A DNA stretch of 49,347 bases from contig JAFZBK010000001.1 in assembly GCA_017561825.1 (NCBI GenBank), forward strand, positions 1 to 49,347. The letters run 5' to 3'. Below the pieces are notes generated by a model. It had not been told where the DNA came from and made no database searches. It saw only the letters and a program-made list of their open reading frames with translations. Below are positions 23,401 to 32,186 of the stretch, piece by piece (the stretch's first letter is position 1; every line of letters starts with the position of its first letter). Position numbers and translations under genes: made by a program. Source of the DNA: Prevotella sp. Lineage in GTDB: Bacteria; Bacteroidota; Bacteroidia; Bacteroidales; Bacteroidaceae.

Positions 23401-24969
23401 ATGCTGACAGTATCCATCTTACTGATTATGTTGATAGGCATCTGCTTCGGATGGAAAGAAATGGCCTACAGCTACTCAGGTATCCACGTAGCGGATATCT
23501 TGGGCATCTGGCCGTTTCTGGTATGCTTGCTCATATCCATGACTGTCGGCATGGGATTGATCATCTTACATGAGAACAGCAGTTTCCTCGCCACAACCGA
23601 TGAGGTGGTGGTAGCAACTGTATCCATCGTGCTCACCCTCGTGATCCTTTCAACGGCGAACACGCATTTCTCCACTGTCACAGCCTTCTGGGGAGCCCTG
23701 CTCGCCCTATCTGTCATGCGTGACGATGCCATCAGTACGGTATTATGGATAGTGGTTCTGCTATCCGTGATTGTCGCCCCGATCATCAGTATCGCCTGCT
23801 CCCAGCTCACCCACAGACTCATCCGCAGGCATATCGAGGAGAAAGCCATGCATCTGCTGACCAAGCAGTTACATATCAAATGGCTGGCCTACATCGGTAT
23901 CGTTCTCTGCGGTATCGCCCTGACCTGTAACTATGCGTTACTGATTGATTCATTGATTTCACCTCTTTATATATATAATAGCGTTCATCCCCACTGGACA
24001 ATATGGCTACTGGTGGGTATCATGATTGTGATGTGTCTCACTCCTGTGATCATCTACATCTATCGCCATCCCAGGAATGGAAGGATGTCTGAACAACTGG
24101 CTTCCCTCTACGGACAGACAGTGTCGCTGATGCTGTTCAACACCATTCTGCCGGTTCTTATCACCCCGCTTCCATCCGTCATCGTATCGGCTAACCTGCT
24201 GAAAGAAGGGAACACCTATGCGATGGAGCGAGGAAGGGAGATGAAACGACTCCTCAACATGGTGATCATCGCCGTGGCCACCCCGATGCTGTCGTTCCTC
24301 ATCTGCGTCATCCTGCAGTGGTTATACGACCGTCCTTATTTCTTCTGGGTGCTGGTATTGTTTGTCATCTTAGTCTGTCTGCTGGTCAGACTATCCTATA
24401 CTCAGTACAAGAAGGGCAAGCTGTTCAGCAGGATGCTGAGTGATGAGCTGAAGCATCGTGATGAGGTAAGCAACGAAATCAACCGTCTTGACGTGATGGC
24501 GGTCACCTCTCAGTTTGACAGTATGTCGAGAGAAATCGACTTCAAGCACAAGGAGATCATCGATCTGTCATTGTTCGTCAGACAGCAGAGGGAATACATG
24601 ACTGGCATTGGAGAGCAACTGCGGGAACTGGCACAAGATAAGGATACGGCGAACATCCGACGTTCGCTGATCGAGATCGACAAGGATCTGCAGGAAACAC
24701 TCCGTTATCCGCCCGAGATGGAGAAGATCTACCAGCAGGTGGAGAAGATGCATCACGACTTTGTCTGCAGACTGCAGATGCGGTGCCCTAACCTTACCAA
24801 ACGCGAGTGCCGACTGGCCATCCTCTTACGACTGGGCTTCTCCAGTAAGGAAATCGCCAATATGGTGAATTTGGAGACGAAGAGCGTGGAAATCAACCGC
24901 TACCGACTGCGGAAGAAGCTACGACTCGACCGCAGTGAGAACCTGGTAAACTACCTGCAACTGCTGTAG
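23401..24969 (+). CDS. Multi-span membrane protein with C-terminal LuxR-type HTH
   Basis: 522 residues. The N-terminal 340 hold about 9 hydrophobic segments; the part around NTHFSTVTAFWGALLALSV followed by a long span and PIIS recalls the second repeat of PiT phosphate transporters, though the usual GANDxANA signature is missing. Residues about 345-440 are a charged, coiled-coil-like linker, and the C-terminal 65 (CPNLTKRECRLAILLRLG, then SSKEIANMV and VEINRYRLRKKL) are a LuxR/GerE-type DNA-binding helix-turn-helix. I read it as a membrane-bound transcription factor derived from a transporter. Position between a DUF47 gene and an OprP porin suggests phosphate sensing. The transporter similarity is an inference. 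Confidence 0.65.
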   Translation: MLTVSILLIMLIGICFGWKEMAYSYSGIHVADILGIWPFLVCLLISMTVGMGLIILHENSSFLATTDEVVVATVSIVLTLVILSTANTHFSTVTAFWGALLALSVMRDDAISTVLWIVVLLSVIVAPIISIACSQLTHRLIRRHIEEKAMHLLTKQLHIKWLAYIGIVLCGIALTCNYALLIDSLISPLYIYNSVHPHWTIWLLVGIMIVMCLTPVIIYIYRHPRNGRMSEQLASLYGQTVSLMLFNTILPVLITPLPSVIVSANLLKEGNTYAMERGREMKRLLNMVIIAVATPMLSFLICVILQWLYDRPYFFWVLVLFVILVCLLVRLSYTQYKKGKLFSRMLSDELKHRDEVSNEINRLDVMAVTSQFDSMSREIDFKHKEIIDLSLFVRQQREYMTGIGEQLRELAQDKDTANIRRSLIEIDKDLQETLRYPPEMEKIYQQVEKMHHDFVCRLQMRCPNLTKRECRLAILLRLGFSSKEIANMVNLETKSVEINRYRLRKKLRLDRSENLVNYLQLL

Positions 24970-25029
24970 TCGAGCAACGATAACGAGATAATTATTTCTA
25001 ACATATTTATTATTAATCCGAGAACAATT

Positions 25030-26391
25030 ATGAAAAAAGCAGCATTACTGACCTTAGGAGCATTCCTGCTGATCAACGGCAGTGTAACAGCTCAGGAGAA
25101 CGAGGAAGTTCGCTACAACCAGTACGGCGTTGCCGTGGACAGGCAGGAGTTACATGCCGAAGCACGTAACAACATCCTGGTACTGGAGTCAAATGACCAA
25201 AGTTACAAACTCTGGATGGACAACCGTGTAGAGGTTGACGGTGCCACCTTCTGGGGCGTTGACCCCGATTATGACCGTGTCGGTAACGGTGTTTCCATAC
25301 GCCGTGCCCGTTTTGCCGTCAAGGCACAACTCGGTAAGGACTGGTACGGAGAGGTTGACATGGACATGGCCGACGGACTGTTCGAACTCAAAGACGCTAT
25401 CATTGAGTATGATGGACTGAAGAACGTGGAAATCAAGGCAGGTAACTTCAAGGAGGACTTCTCCATGGAGCGCACCACCACTTCCCGCTACCTGCAACTG
25501 ATTGAGAGACCAATGGTGACACAGGCACTCGCGCCTTCTCGTCATCTCGGTTTCCAGGTTGCCTACCTGCGTGATCACTTCAGAGCATCATTCGGTACCT
25601 TCTTCCAGGAGATTGCAGGATCGGAAGAAGCAACGAATGTGCAGGACAACAACAAGGACTTCGGGCGCAGTCAGGGCTACTCACTAACCTCAAAGATCGG
25701 CTGGATGCCCTATACCAGCGACCGCTTGATGGGATTCTACCTGGGTGGAAAGGCTTCTTACCGTACGCCCAAAACCGATGTGAGCACATCCGACTACGGC
25801 GGCATGCGTTTCAGTACCCGTAACTCCACCAGCATCAACCGCAAGAAATACCTCGACACCAACGTGATCCCCAACGTACACCACAACTGGCTATACGGTA
25901 CAGAGGCTGCCGCTTACTGGAAAGGTTTGAAGCTCCAGTCTGAATGGATCGGAACCCATGTGTCCGTTCCTGGCGAAGGTTATAACTTCGGTGGTTACTA
26001 TGTTCAGTTAGGTTACCTGCTCTTTGGCGGTAATCAGCGCTTCAACGTGGCTGAGGGTGAGTTCACCTCTATCGCTCCTGGGAAGAAATGGGGTGATGTG
26101 GAGCTGAATATCCGCTACGACTACCTCGACCTGAACCATCGCGACGTATATGGCGGATCAGGCGAGAACTACACCGCCGGTCTCAACTTCTACCTCGGTA
26201 ACTCGATCAAGATGGCCATCAACTACATGTTTACCAGCAACGACCGTTTCGCCAATGGTAAGGGAAAGTTGCTCACTGGTCATGATGCCTCAGGTAAGCC
26301 CACTGCCGACTTCACGAAAGCAGTTGATCCGAAAGGTAAAGGCGGTGTGAGCTACAACAGTATAGCTGTCCGCTTTGAGGTAAACTTCTAA
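25030..26391 (+). CDS. OprP/OprO-family porin
   Basis: Outer-membrane beta-barrel of the phosphate-selective porin O and P family. 453 residues: signal peptide MKKAALLTLGAFLLINGSVTAQ, then a segment SIRRARFAVKAQLGKDWYGEVDMDMADGLFELKDA-type core (arginine and aspartate pattern typical of the family, about residues 90-130), alternating strands, and a C-terminal Phe (RFEVNF) as barrel proteins have. In Pseudomonas OprP binds phosphate or polyphosphate; selectivity here is not proven. It lies 60 bp after the HTH membrane protein and 45 bp before the lipoprotein. Confidence 0.85.
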   Translation: MKKAALLTLGAFLLINGSVTAQENEEVRYNQYGVAVDRQELHAEARNNILVLESNDQSYKLWMDNRVEVDGATFWGVDPDYDRVGNGVSIRRARFAVKAQLGKDWYGEVDMDMADGLFELKDAIIEYDGLKNVEIKAGNFKEDFSMERTTTSRYLQLIERPMVTQALAPSRHLGFQVAYLRDHFRASFGTFFQEIAGSEEATNVQDNNKDFGRSQGYSLTSKIGWMPYTSDRLMGFYLGGKASYRTPKTDVSTSDYGGMRFSTRNSTSINRKKYLDTNVIPNVHHNWLYGTEAAAYWKGLKLQSEWIGTHVSVPGEGYNFGGYYVQLGYLLFGGNQRFNVAEGEFTSIAPGKKWGDVELNIRYDYLDLNHRDVYGGSGENYTAGLNFYLGNSIKMAINYMFTSNDRFANGKGKLLTGHDASGKPTADFTKAVDPKGKGGVSYNSIAVRFEVNF

Positions 26392-26436
26392 CATCAAAGG
26401 AATTATTAGTAATATAACCTTCAAATACAAAGAATC

Positions 26437-27276
26437 ATGAAGACAATGAAATATATATTCATGCTGGCCGTGTTGGCTTTGACGGCCTCATGTATGGAAG
26501 ACGACATTTATCAAGGACCGTCAAGTATCGACTCGGTCGCATCAAGCGTCGCCGCCCCGACATCGGCTGACGATGTAACCATCACGGCCGTCATCAACGG
26601 TCTGCAGGCACCACGCACCGTTACCCTCTCCTATTCGATTAACGGCGGTGGCATCAATGAAGTGGCCATGAGCGGAAACGGCACCACCTATTCTGCTGTC
26701 ATCCCCGCACAAGCCGACGGTACAAAGGTGAACTACTTCGTGACGGTTGTCAACGAAGCTGGCTACACTACAGTATCTCCTGAACGCGACTACCAGGTTG
26801 GCGATCCCCCAACAGACTTCACCAAGCTGCGCCTGAACGAGCTCTATGGTGCCGCAGAAACCGATGAAGGAAAGTTCATCGAGCTGTATAACATGAGTGA
26901 TTTCCCCATCAAGCTCAAGGGTGTGATCCTGAAGAAAGACGGTAAGGACGCTTGGATGGGTATCGAAGGAGAGGTGATTCCCGCACATGGATGCTGGGCC
27001 ATTATCGGAGCCAAGGGCACAACGGAGCGTGGTTTCTCAAGCGGCTTCTCAAACAAGAAGTCTGTGTTGGTGGAACTGCTTGATCCCGATGGCAAACCAC
27101 TGGATAAGTTCCAGCGCGGTGAGGAAGACACCGGTTGGGGTAACCAGTCACTGGCCAAGGTGAGCGGCTCTTGGAGTCGTGTGCCCGACGGAACGGGTAA
27201 GTGGATGGAAACAGAGCCCACCTGCGGAGCACTGAATGCCAAGACTGGCACGGATGATGAAACGGTGGTACAGTAA
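26437..27276 (+). CDS. Lamin-tail-domain lipoprotein
   Basis: 279 residues beginning with a lipoprotein signal (lipobox LTASC, Cys near residue 19). After a first Ig-like domain (about 35-120) comes a lamin tail domain (about 130-260), recognised by LRLNELYG, KFIELYNMSDFPIKLKGV and the SWSRVPDGTGKW ending. LTD proteins occur on bacterial cell surfaces and are often near phosphatases or nucleases. The stop codon merges into a four-copy AACATTG array. Probably part of the porin transcription unit and exposed on the outer membrane. Confidence 0.75.
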   Translation: MKTMKYIFMLAVLALTASCMEDDIYQGPSSIDSVASSVAAPTSADDVTITAVINGLQAPRTVTLSYSINGGGINEVAMSGNGTTYSAVIPAQADGTKVNYFVTVVNEAGYTTVSPERDYQVGDPPTDFTKLRLNELYGAAETDEGKFIELYNMSDFPIKLKGVILKKDGKDAWMGIEGEVIPAHGCWAIIGAKGTTERGFSSGFSNKKSVLVELLDPDGKPLDKFQRGEEDTGWGNQSLAKVSGSWSRVPDGTGKWMETEPTCGALNAKTGTDDETVVQ

Positions 27277-27302
27277 CATTGAACATTGAACATTGAACAT
27301 TG
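27275..27302. repeat. AACATTG heptamer array (4 copies)
   Basis: Four perfect AACATTG units in tandem, beginning in the stop codon of the lipoprotein gene. Confidence 0.8.
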
Positions 27303-27307
27303 AACTT

Positions 27308-27370
27308 TTGGGACAGCTAGAGCCAACATGTTTACATGATTGGCCGAGTCGTAACAAAAGTCAACGAAGT
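27308..27370 (-). repeat. Dispersed hairpin repeat, copy D (inverted)
   Basis: Reverse-strand copy of the family. 27343-27370 matches the 28-bp block of copies A and B with one change. Its hairpin is CATG-taaa-CATG instead of CGTGC-ca-GCACG, so the stem differs while pairing is kept. It lies in the 150-bp gap inside the phosphate-type gene block. Confidence 0.65.
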
Positions 27371-27426
27371 TAAAATTGAAAATTGAAAAATATTATTATT
27401 CAATTATTTACGATAAATCATCAATA

Positions 27427-28071
27427 ATGGAAAAAGAGAAAATGAAAATTGGCGAGATCTCAAAGCCCCGCTTTGAGTTCCGCAGTTTCGGTCGCTGCTT
27501 CTGTGATGCGGCCAAGAGAATGGCCCGTCTGAGCACACCTGTTCCCGAGAAAGTATGGGAGCGCCATAGTACAGAAACCTACATCGTTAGTCGCACCAAC
27601 GATGTGAACAACACGAAGATCCGCGACGGAAAGATGGACATCAAGACCTTCGTACAGAGTGTGGACGGTCTGGAGCAGTGGAATCCACTGATGAAAGGTG
27701 AGTTCCCCATCTCTAAGGAAGTGCTGGAAAATGATGTCTTCCCCGCCTTCAAGGTAGAGGGAATGCCGAAACTCGACAAGCCGACCTACACGTTGGAAGA
27801 GTTCCTTGCCATAATCAACGAGCATCCTGACCTCCAGGCAGTGAAGGTGGAGAAGGTGCGTTTCGGCTATATGGTGAACGATACCATCTGCGAGACAGGT
27901 GATGTCTATATCAACGGTGCACTGGTGAAGACCATCAACTCTGAATCCACAGAGATTGAGGACATCAAGAAGACCATCGCCGATGTGGGTCTTGAGGGTG
28001 TGGAGAATATCAACTACCTGCAGGCCATCAAGAGAGTGATTGGTATGATCAATAAACCTTTAGCAAACTAA
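27427..28071 (+). CDS. Divergent CYTH/VTC-like protein
   Basis: 214 residues from the ATG at 27427. The pattern ETYIVSRTN, then NTKIRDGKMDIKT, and towards the end CETGDVYINGALVKTI and INSESTEIEDI resembles the strands of the CYTH/VTC tunnel fold, in which Arg/Lys and Glu side chains bind triphosphate or polyphosphate. It is followed after 4 nt by a canonical CYTH gene. It contains a long insert (FVQSVDGLEQ to FLAIINEHPDL) not seen in small CYTH proteins. Function may be polyphosphate binding, synthesis or hydrolysis. The assignment comes from reading motifs and from its neighbour, so is moderate. Confidence 0.55.
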   Translation: MEKEKMKIGEISKPRFEFRSFGRCFCDAAKRMARLSTPVPEKVWERHSTETYIVSRTNDVNNTKIRDGKMDIKTFVQSVDGLEQWNPLMKGEFPISKEVLENDVFPAFKVEGMPKLDKPTYTLEEFLAIINEHPDLQAVKVEKVRFGYMVNDTICETGDVYINGALVKTINSESTEIEDIKKTIADVGLEGVENINYLQAIKRVIGMINKPLAN

Positions 28072-28075
28072 GATT

Positions 28076-28546
28076 ATGGCACAGGAAATAGAACGTAAAT
28101 TCCTTGTAAAGGGAGATTTCAAGAGCGAGGTATTCAAGAGCACCCGCATCACACAGGGCTATCTGAGCAGTGTACCAGAGCGCACCGTTCGTGTCAGGGT
28201 GAAGGGCGACAAGGGCTTTATCACCATCAAAGGTATTGGTAACGAGAGCGGTGCCAGTCGTTTTGAGTGGGAAAAGGAGATTCCTGTTGACGAGGTACGT
28301 GAACTGCTGAAGATCTGCGAACCGGGAGTCATCGACAAGACCCGCTATCTGGTTAAGAACGGTGATTTCACCTTCGAGGTGGATGAGTTCTACGGTGATA
28401 ACGACGGTCTGACCGTCGCAGAGATTGAACTGCCTGACGAGCAGGCAGAGTTCAACCGTCCTGCATGGCTGGGCGAGGAGGTGACGGGCGATGTCCGCTT
28501 CTACAACTCCATGCTCATGAAGAACCCTTATAAGAACTGGAAGTAA
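28076..28546 (+). CDS. CYTH-domain (triphosphate tunnel) protein
   Basis: 156 residues, the usual size for bacterial one-domain CYTH proteins. Contains EIERKFLVK at the start (the ExExK motif), TVRVRVKGDKGFITIKG with the RxR and Lys residues, FEWEKEIP, then FEVDEFYGDNDGL and VAEIELPDE. The family hydrolyses inorganic triphosphate or thiamine triphosphate; a few make cAMP. Translation probably follows directly on from the CYTH-like gene 4 nt upstream, and a transporter gene lies 61 bp downstream. Confidence 0.9.
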   Translation: MAQEIERKFLVKGDFKSEVFKSTRITQGYLSSVPERTVRVRVKGDKGFITIKGIGNESGASRFEWEKEIPVDEVRELLKICEPGVIDKTRYLVKNGDFTFEVDEFYGDNDGLTVAEIELPDEQAEFNRPAWLGEEVTGDVRFYNSMLMKNPYKNWK

Positions 28547-28607
28547 ATCCTTCTTCATGTCAGAGTGTGCTCCCTTCGGGGAGCCACTCTTCAATACAAC
28601 CACAATC

Positions 28608-30311
28608 ATGAACAACGAAAACAAACCTACTCCGGCATTCGATCCGCTCGATATGAACAACTACCGTATCGAGAAACTGCCCAAGATGAAGAAATCAGGA
28701 TTCGAGCGCGTGCTTCAACGTATCGGAGCACCCTTGGCCATCCTGGCCTTTATCCTACTCTATTGGGTGGTTGACCTCCCGTTCGTCAACCGGATCGACA
28801 CCAATAAGGAGACCACAACACTCACCACCTCAGCCGTTAAGCGTTACGACCAGCTGGCGGAAGTCGCCATGCAAGAGATCACGGCAGGACAGACCGAGCA
28901 GACCGTAACCCCACAGATTGAGGAACAGGTGGAGGATGCTGCCCATAACAAGTTCATCCGCATCAACTATGCCATGCTCGCCATCTTCGTGGCGGCCATC
29001 ATCTTGTGGATCACGGAGGCTATTCCCAACTACCTCACCTCACTGATGGTGATCTTAGGTATCGTGCTGACCAATATCACGACCGACAAGACCGCCTATG
29101 CACAGTTAGGACATCCTGTGATGTGGCTGAACATCCTGTCGTTCATCCTGGCCAGTATGCTGGTGAAGACACAGGTGGCCAAACGCTTTGCCCTGTGGTT
29201 CGTACTGAAGTTCGGACGGAATGCCGGTGGTATCATGCTCAGCTTCATCATCATCAACCTCGTGTTGTCAGCCTTCATCTCCGCCACAACGGCAAAGGCA
29301 GCCATCCTGTTACCTATCTTCATGGTGGTGGCAGCCATCTATGGAGCTACAGGTGGAGAACACAGGAACAACTTCGGTCGTAACCTCATCCTACAGAACC
29401 TCTTCCAAATCAACCTGGGCGCAAACGCTTTCCTCACCGGTTCGGGTGCTACCCTGCTGGCAGGATCGCTCATTGCAGGAGCTTTGGGCATCGGCTCGTT
29501 CAGTTACCAGGACTGGTTCAAGGCTGCCTTCCCGATGAATGTGATGCTTATCCTGATTGCCTGGTTTGTAGGTACGAAGATCTTCTTCCCGCTGAAGAAG
29601 GAGGAACGCGTGCCACAGATTGCCGGTGGTATGGAACGACTCCGTGAGGAGCTGAACAAGTTAGGTAAGATGAAAGCCGAGGAATGGAAATCGGTGGCCA
29701 TCTTCGTGGTTGTACTCATCCTGTGGGCTACAGATAAGCAGCATGGCATCAACCAGACAGCCGTAGCCTTCATGGGAGCCGTCGTGGCCTTACTGCCCGG
29801 TATCGGTGTGGTGAAATGGAACGACGTGGATATTCCCTGGCACCTGCTACTGTTCTCCGCCGGTGCTTATACGTTAGGCGCAGGACTCGATGCCACAGGA
29901 CTTCCTGGAACGCTCATCGATGCGTTGTTCAGTAATCTCGGCATCACACAGGAGACACCTTTCTGGGTACTCTATCTGATCCTCACTGCCGGCATGTTGT
30001 TGTTCTCACTGGTGTTCCAGTCGAAAACCATGCTGACACTGATCTTCGTACCCATTGCCATCGGTGTGGCACAAAAGAACGGGTATCCCATTATGAGTCT
30101 GGCCTTCCCCGTGGCTATGCTCGTAGGACATGTCTATGTACTGCCCTTCAACAGTAAGCCCGCCGCCCTGTTGTACACCACAAACCAGTACAGTTGGAGC
30201 GACACCTTTAAGTTCGGTATTACCATGATGTTCATCAGTTGGCTCGCCATCATCCTTTGGGGAGAGACGGTACTGAAATGGTTCGGTTATACCAACGGGG
30301 TGTTCTTCTAA
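28608..30311 (+). CDS. SLC13/DASS-family anion:sodium symporter
   Basis: Inner-membrane transporter of the divalent anion:sodium symporter family, whose substrates are dicarboxylates, sulfate or phosphate. About 567 residues with some 11-13 membrane segments; the first is near residue 45, then a charged periplasmic segment, then ITEAIPNYLTSLMVIL, LSAFISATTAKAAILLPIF (matching the family SNT-type motif region), GSGATLLAGS, and a second repeat with FQSKTMLTLIFVPIA and LPFNSKPAALLY. I chose ATG 28608, since the upstream in-frame ATG at 28557 would add 17 residues of no character. In yeast the Pho87/90/91 phosphate carriers belong to this family, and the gene sits after two CYTH-type genes. Confidence 0.82.
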   Translation: MNNENKPTPAFDPLDMNNYRIEKLPKMKKSGFERVLQRIGAPLAILAFILLYWVVDLPFVNRIDTNKETTTLTTSAVKRYDQLAEVAMQEITAGQTEQTVTPQIEEQVEDAAHNKFIRINYAMLAIFVAAIILWITEAIPNYLTSLMVILGIVLTNITTDKTAYAQLGHPVMWLNILSFILASMLVKTQVAKRFALWFVLKFGRNAGGIMLSFIIINLVLSAFISATTAKAAILLPIFMVVAAIYGATGGEHRNNFGRNLILQNLFQINLGANAFLTGSGATLLAGSLIAGALGIGSFSYQDWFKAAFPMNVMLILIAWFVGTKIFFPLKKEERVPQIAGGMERLREELNKLGKMKAEEWKSVAIFVVVLILWATDKQHGINQTAVAFMGAVVALLPGIGVVKWNDVDIPWHLLLFSAGAYTLGAGLDATGLPGTLIDALFSNLGITQETPFWVLYLILTAGMLLFSLVFQSKTMLTLIFVPIAIGVAQKNGYPIMSLAFPVAMLVGHVYVLPFNSKPAALLYTTNQYSWSDTFKFGITMMFISWLAIILWGETVLKWFGYTNGVFF

Positions 30312-30358
30312 AGCATCATTAGGTAAATAGTTATCAATAACGAATAAAACCGTAGAAT

Positions 30359-31813
30359 ATGATAGATATCCTTCCGAAAATACACGATCGTAACACCTTG
30401 GAATTCAAGGTGGGTTACAAGGCACCCGACGGCACTGCCTATCACGACTTCGAGATGAACACATGGGTTTTCATCCCAGAAGCACTGGATGTGAACAAAC
30501 ATACGTATCAGAAGGATAACTTCTATCGTGATATCCTGTCGTATATACGGTTGATCACCCCCTATTATCCACTGGAGGAGTTAGCTTCCACCACCTGCCT
30601 GCCATACCAACGACTAAGTGACGTTTGTCTGTCACTATCACCACTGCCGTCGGAAAAAGAACAGGAGAGCTATGAGCGTGAGATCAAGATGTTTGCTTCG
30701 ATCTTCAAGAGCAGCATCCGCGATACGTTCCGTGCAGCCCTCAGTAATGGAAAACCTGTAGATCAGGAGCAATGTAGGAAAACAATGCAGAGCATTGCCC
30801 AGATCTTCAGGAACTATCGTTCATTGGGTGAGCAGATGGAAAAGAAGAGCATACCTGATGAAGTGATGCAGTATTACCGTTATGGCGATGAGTTCCTGTC
30901 GAACGTGGTGGAACAGCATATCTCCAAGACGATCCAGCATCTCCACAAATATGATCCTCAGGGCTATGATGCCTTGGAACCAGATATCCAACAAATCCTT
31001 GACAGTGAGCATGAATACCGGTTGCAGGCAGGCTATCTCTGTGTGGAGGACGGTTCCGCAGAAGACAATACAGAGTTTGTCTATCATGCAGGAAAGCTGA
31101 AGAAATATATCGAGAGCAACCTCTATCTGCCCACCCACAAACGACGCAATGCCGTTTTCCTGGAACAAGTGGTGTTCAGTCTGGCGGCCGGTCTTTCCAT
31201 GATCTTCGCCACGGTCATCTCCTTTGCCTTCCAGCAGACATACGGTAACTTCACATTACCCTTCTTCATCGCACTGGTCATCAGTTACATGTTCAAGGAC
31301 CGCATCAAGGAACTGGTCCGTGTGTATTTCGCCACCCGACTGAGCAGCAGACTCTTCGACTATAAGATTGAGATACGTGTAGGTGACCTAAAAGTGGGCT
31401 GGTGCAAGGAAGGATTCGATTTCATGCCCTCGGAGAAGATCACACCGCTTGTGAGGAAGATGCGCAACCGTCATTCTCCCTTGGTGATAGGAAGAGGTGT
31501 GGAAGAACAAGTAATCCAATACCGAAAGAAGATCCACCTGAACAGAAAGGCTATTAGTAAGCTCTCTCCCTATCCGCTGAGTGGCATCAACGACATTGTA
31601 CGCTACAACCTTTCTGAGTACATGCGGAAGATGGATAATGCAAAGGTTCCACTGTGTGCCAACAAGGGTGACGGACAATACAAGCTGGTGGAGGGACGGA
31701 AGGTGTATTACCTGAACTTCATCATCCAACTGAAATATGAGGAAGCCACTCGTTACCGTCGGTATCGCATCTGCTTGAGCAGAAAGGGCATACACGACAT
31801 AGAAGAAATATAA
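30359..31813 (+). CDS. Unknown protein with central two-span membrane segment
   Basis: 484 residues, not recognised. Residues about 1-255 are soluble and helical; about 265-310 give two adjacent membrane segments (QVVFSLAAGLSMIFATVISF and LPFFIALVISYMF); the remainder is soluble with a mixed fold ending in KYEEATRYRRYRICLSRKG. This puts two soluble domains on the same side of the membrane. It follows the transporter by 47 bp and the lipoprotein starts 4 nt after its stop, so it belongs to the same set. Confidence 0.65.
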   Translation: MIDILPKIHDRNTLEFKVGYKAPDGTAYHDFEMNTWVFIPEALDVNKHTYQKDNFYRDILSYIRLITPYYPLEELASTTCLPYQRLSDVCLSLSPLPSEKEQESYEREIKMFASIFKSSIRDTFRAALSNGKPVDQEQCRKTMQSIAQIFRNYRSLGEQMEKKSIPDEVMQYYRYGDEFLSNVVEQHISKTIQHLHKYDPQGYDALEPDIQQILDSEHEYRLQAGYLCVEDGSAEDNTEFVYHAGKLKKYIESNLYLPTHKRRNAVFLEQVVFSLAAGLSMIFATVISFAFQQTYGNFTLPFFIALVISYMFKDRIKELVRVYFATRLSSRLFDYKIEIRVGDLKVGWCKEGFDFMPSEKITPLVRKMRNRHSPLVIGRGVEEQVIQYRKKIHLNRKAISKLSPYPLSGINDIVRYNLSEYMRKMDNAKVPLCANKGDGQYKLVEGRKVYYLNFIIQLKYEEATRYRRYRICLSRKGIHDIEEI

Positions 31814-31817
31814 TGAT

Positions 31818-32186
31818 ATGAAAAAGATTATCCCGTTCATCCTGTTTGTCGGCATGCTGCTGACCGCTTGTGAGAACAACAACTCCGTGAACATCCTGAT
31901 TGCCAATACAAGCGACAGGGTTGTGAAGAATCGGGAGGTAACCATTCCTCTTGATACGATCCGTATGTGGCTTGGCACATCCGTTGAAGACACCCTCATT
32001 CTCCTCAACGAGAAGAACGAGCCATTGGATTATCGATATGCGGAAGGACGTTCGGCTATTATCTTTCTTGTTCCCGTTATCCAGAAACAGTCACAAAAGA
32101 ACTACACCCTTAACAAATCGGATGTACGTCTTGGTCAGAATATCCTGGCCTTCCGTCGTAAGAAGATCAGGATCGATTTTCAATAA
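31818..32186 (+). CDS. Small lipoprotein
   Basis: 122 residues with a lipoprotein signal (FVGMLLTAC, Cys near 18). The mature part has a short Ig-like beta pattern (NILIANTSDRVV, then RYAEGRSAIIFLVPVI) similar to the N-terminal domain of some DUF4861-type proteins. It is the last gene of the plus-strand block and overlaps the convergent MurU-like gene by 7 bp at its stop. Confidence 0.65.
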   Translation: MKKIIPFILFVGMLLTACENNNSVNILIANTSDRVVKNREVTIPLDTIRMWLGTSVEDTLILLNEKNEPLDYRYAEGRSAIIFLVPVIQKQSQKNYTLNKSDVRLGQNILAFRRKKIRIDFQ

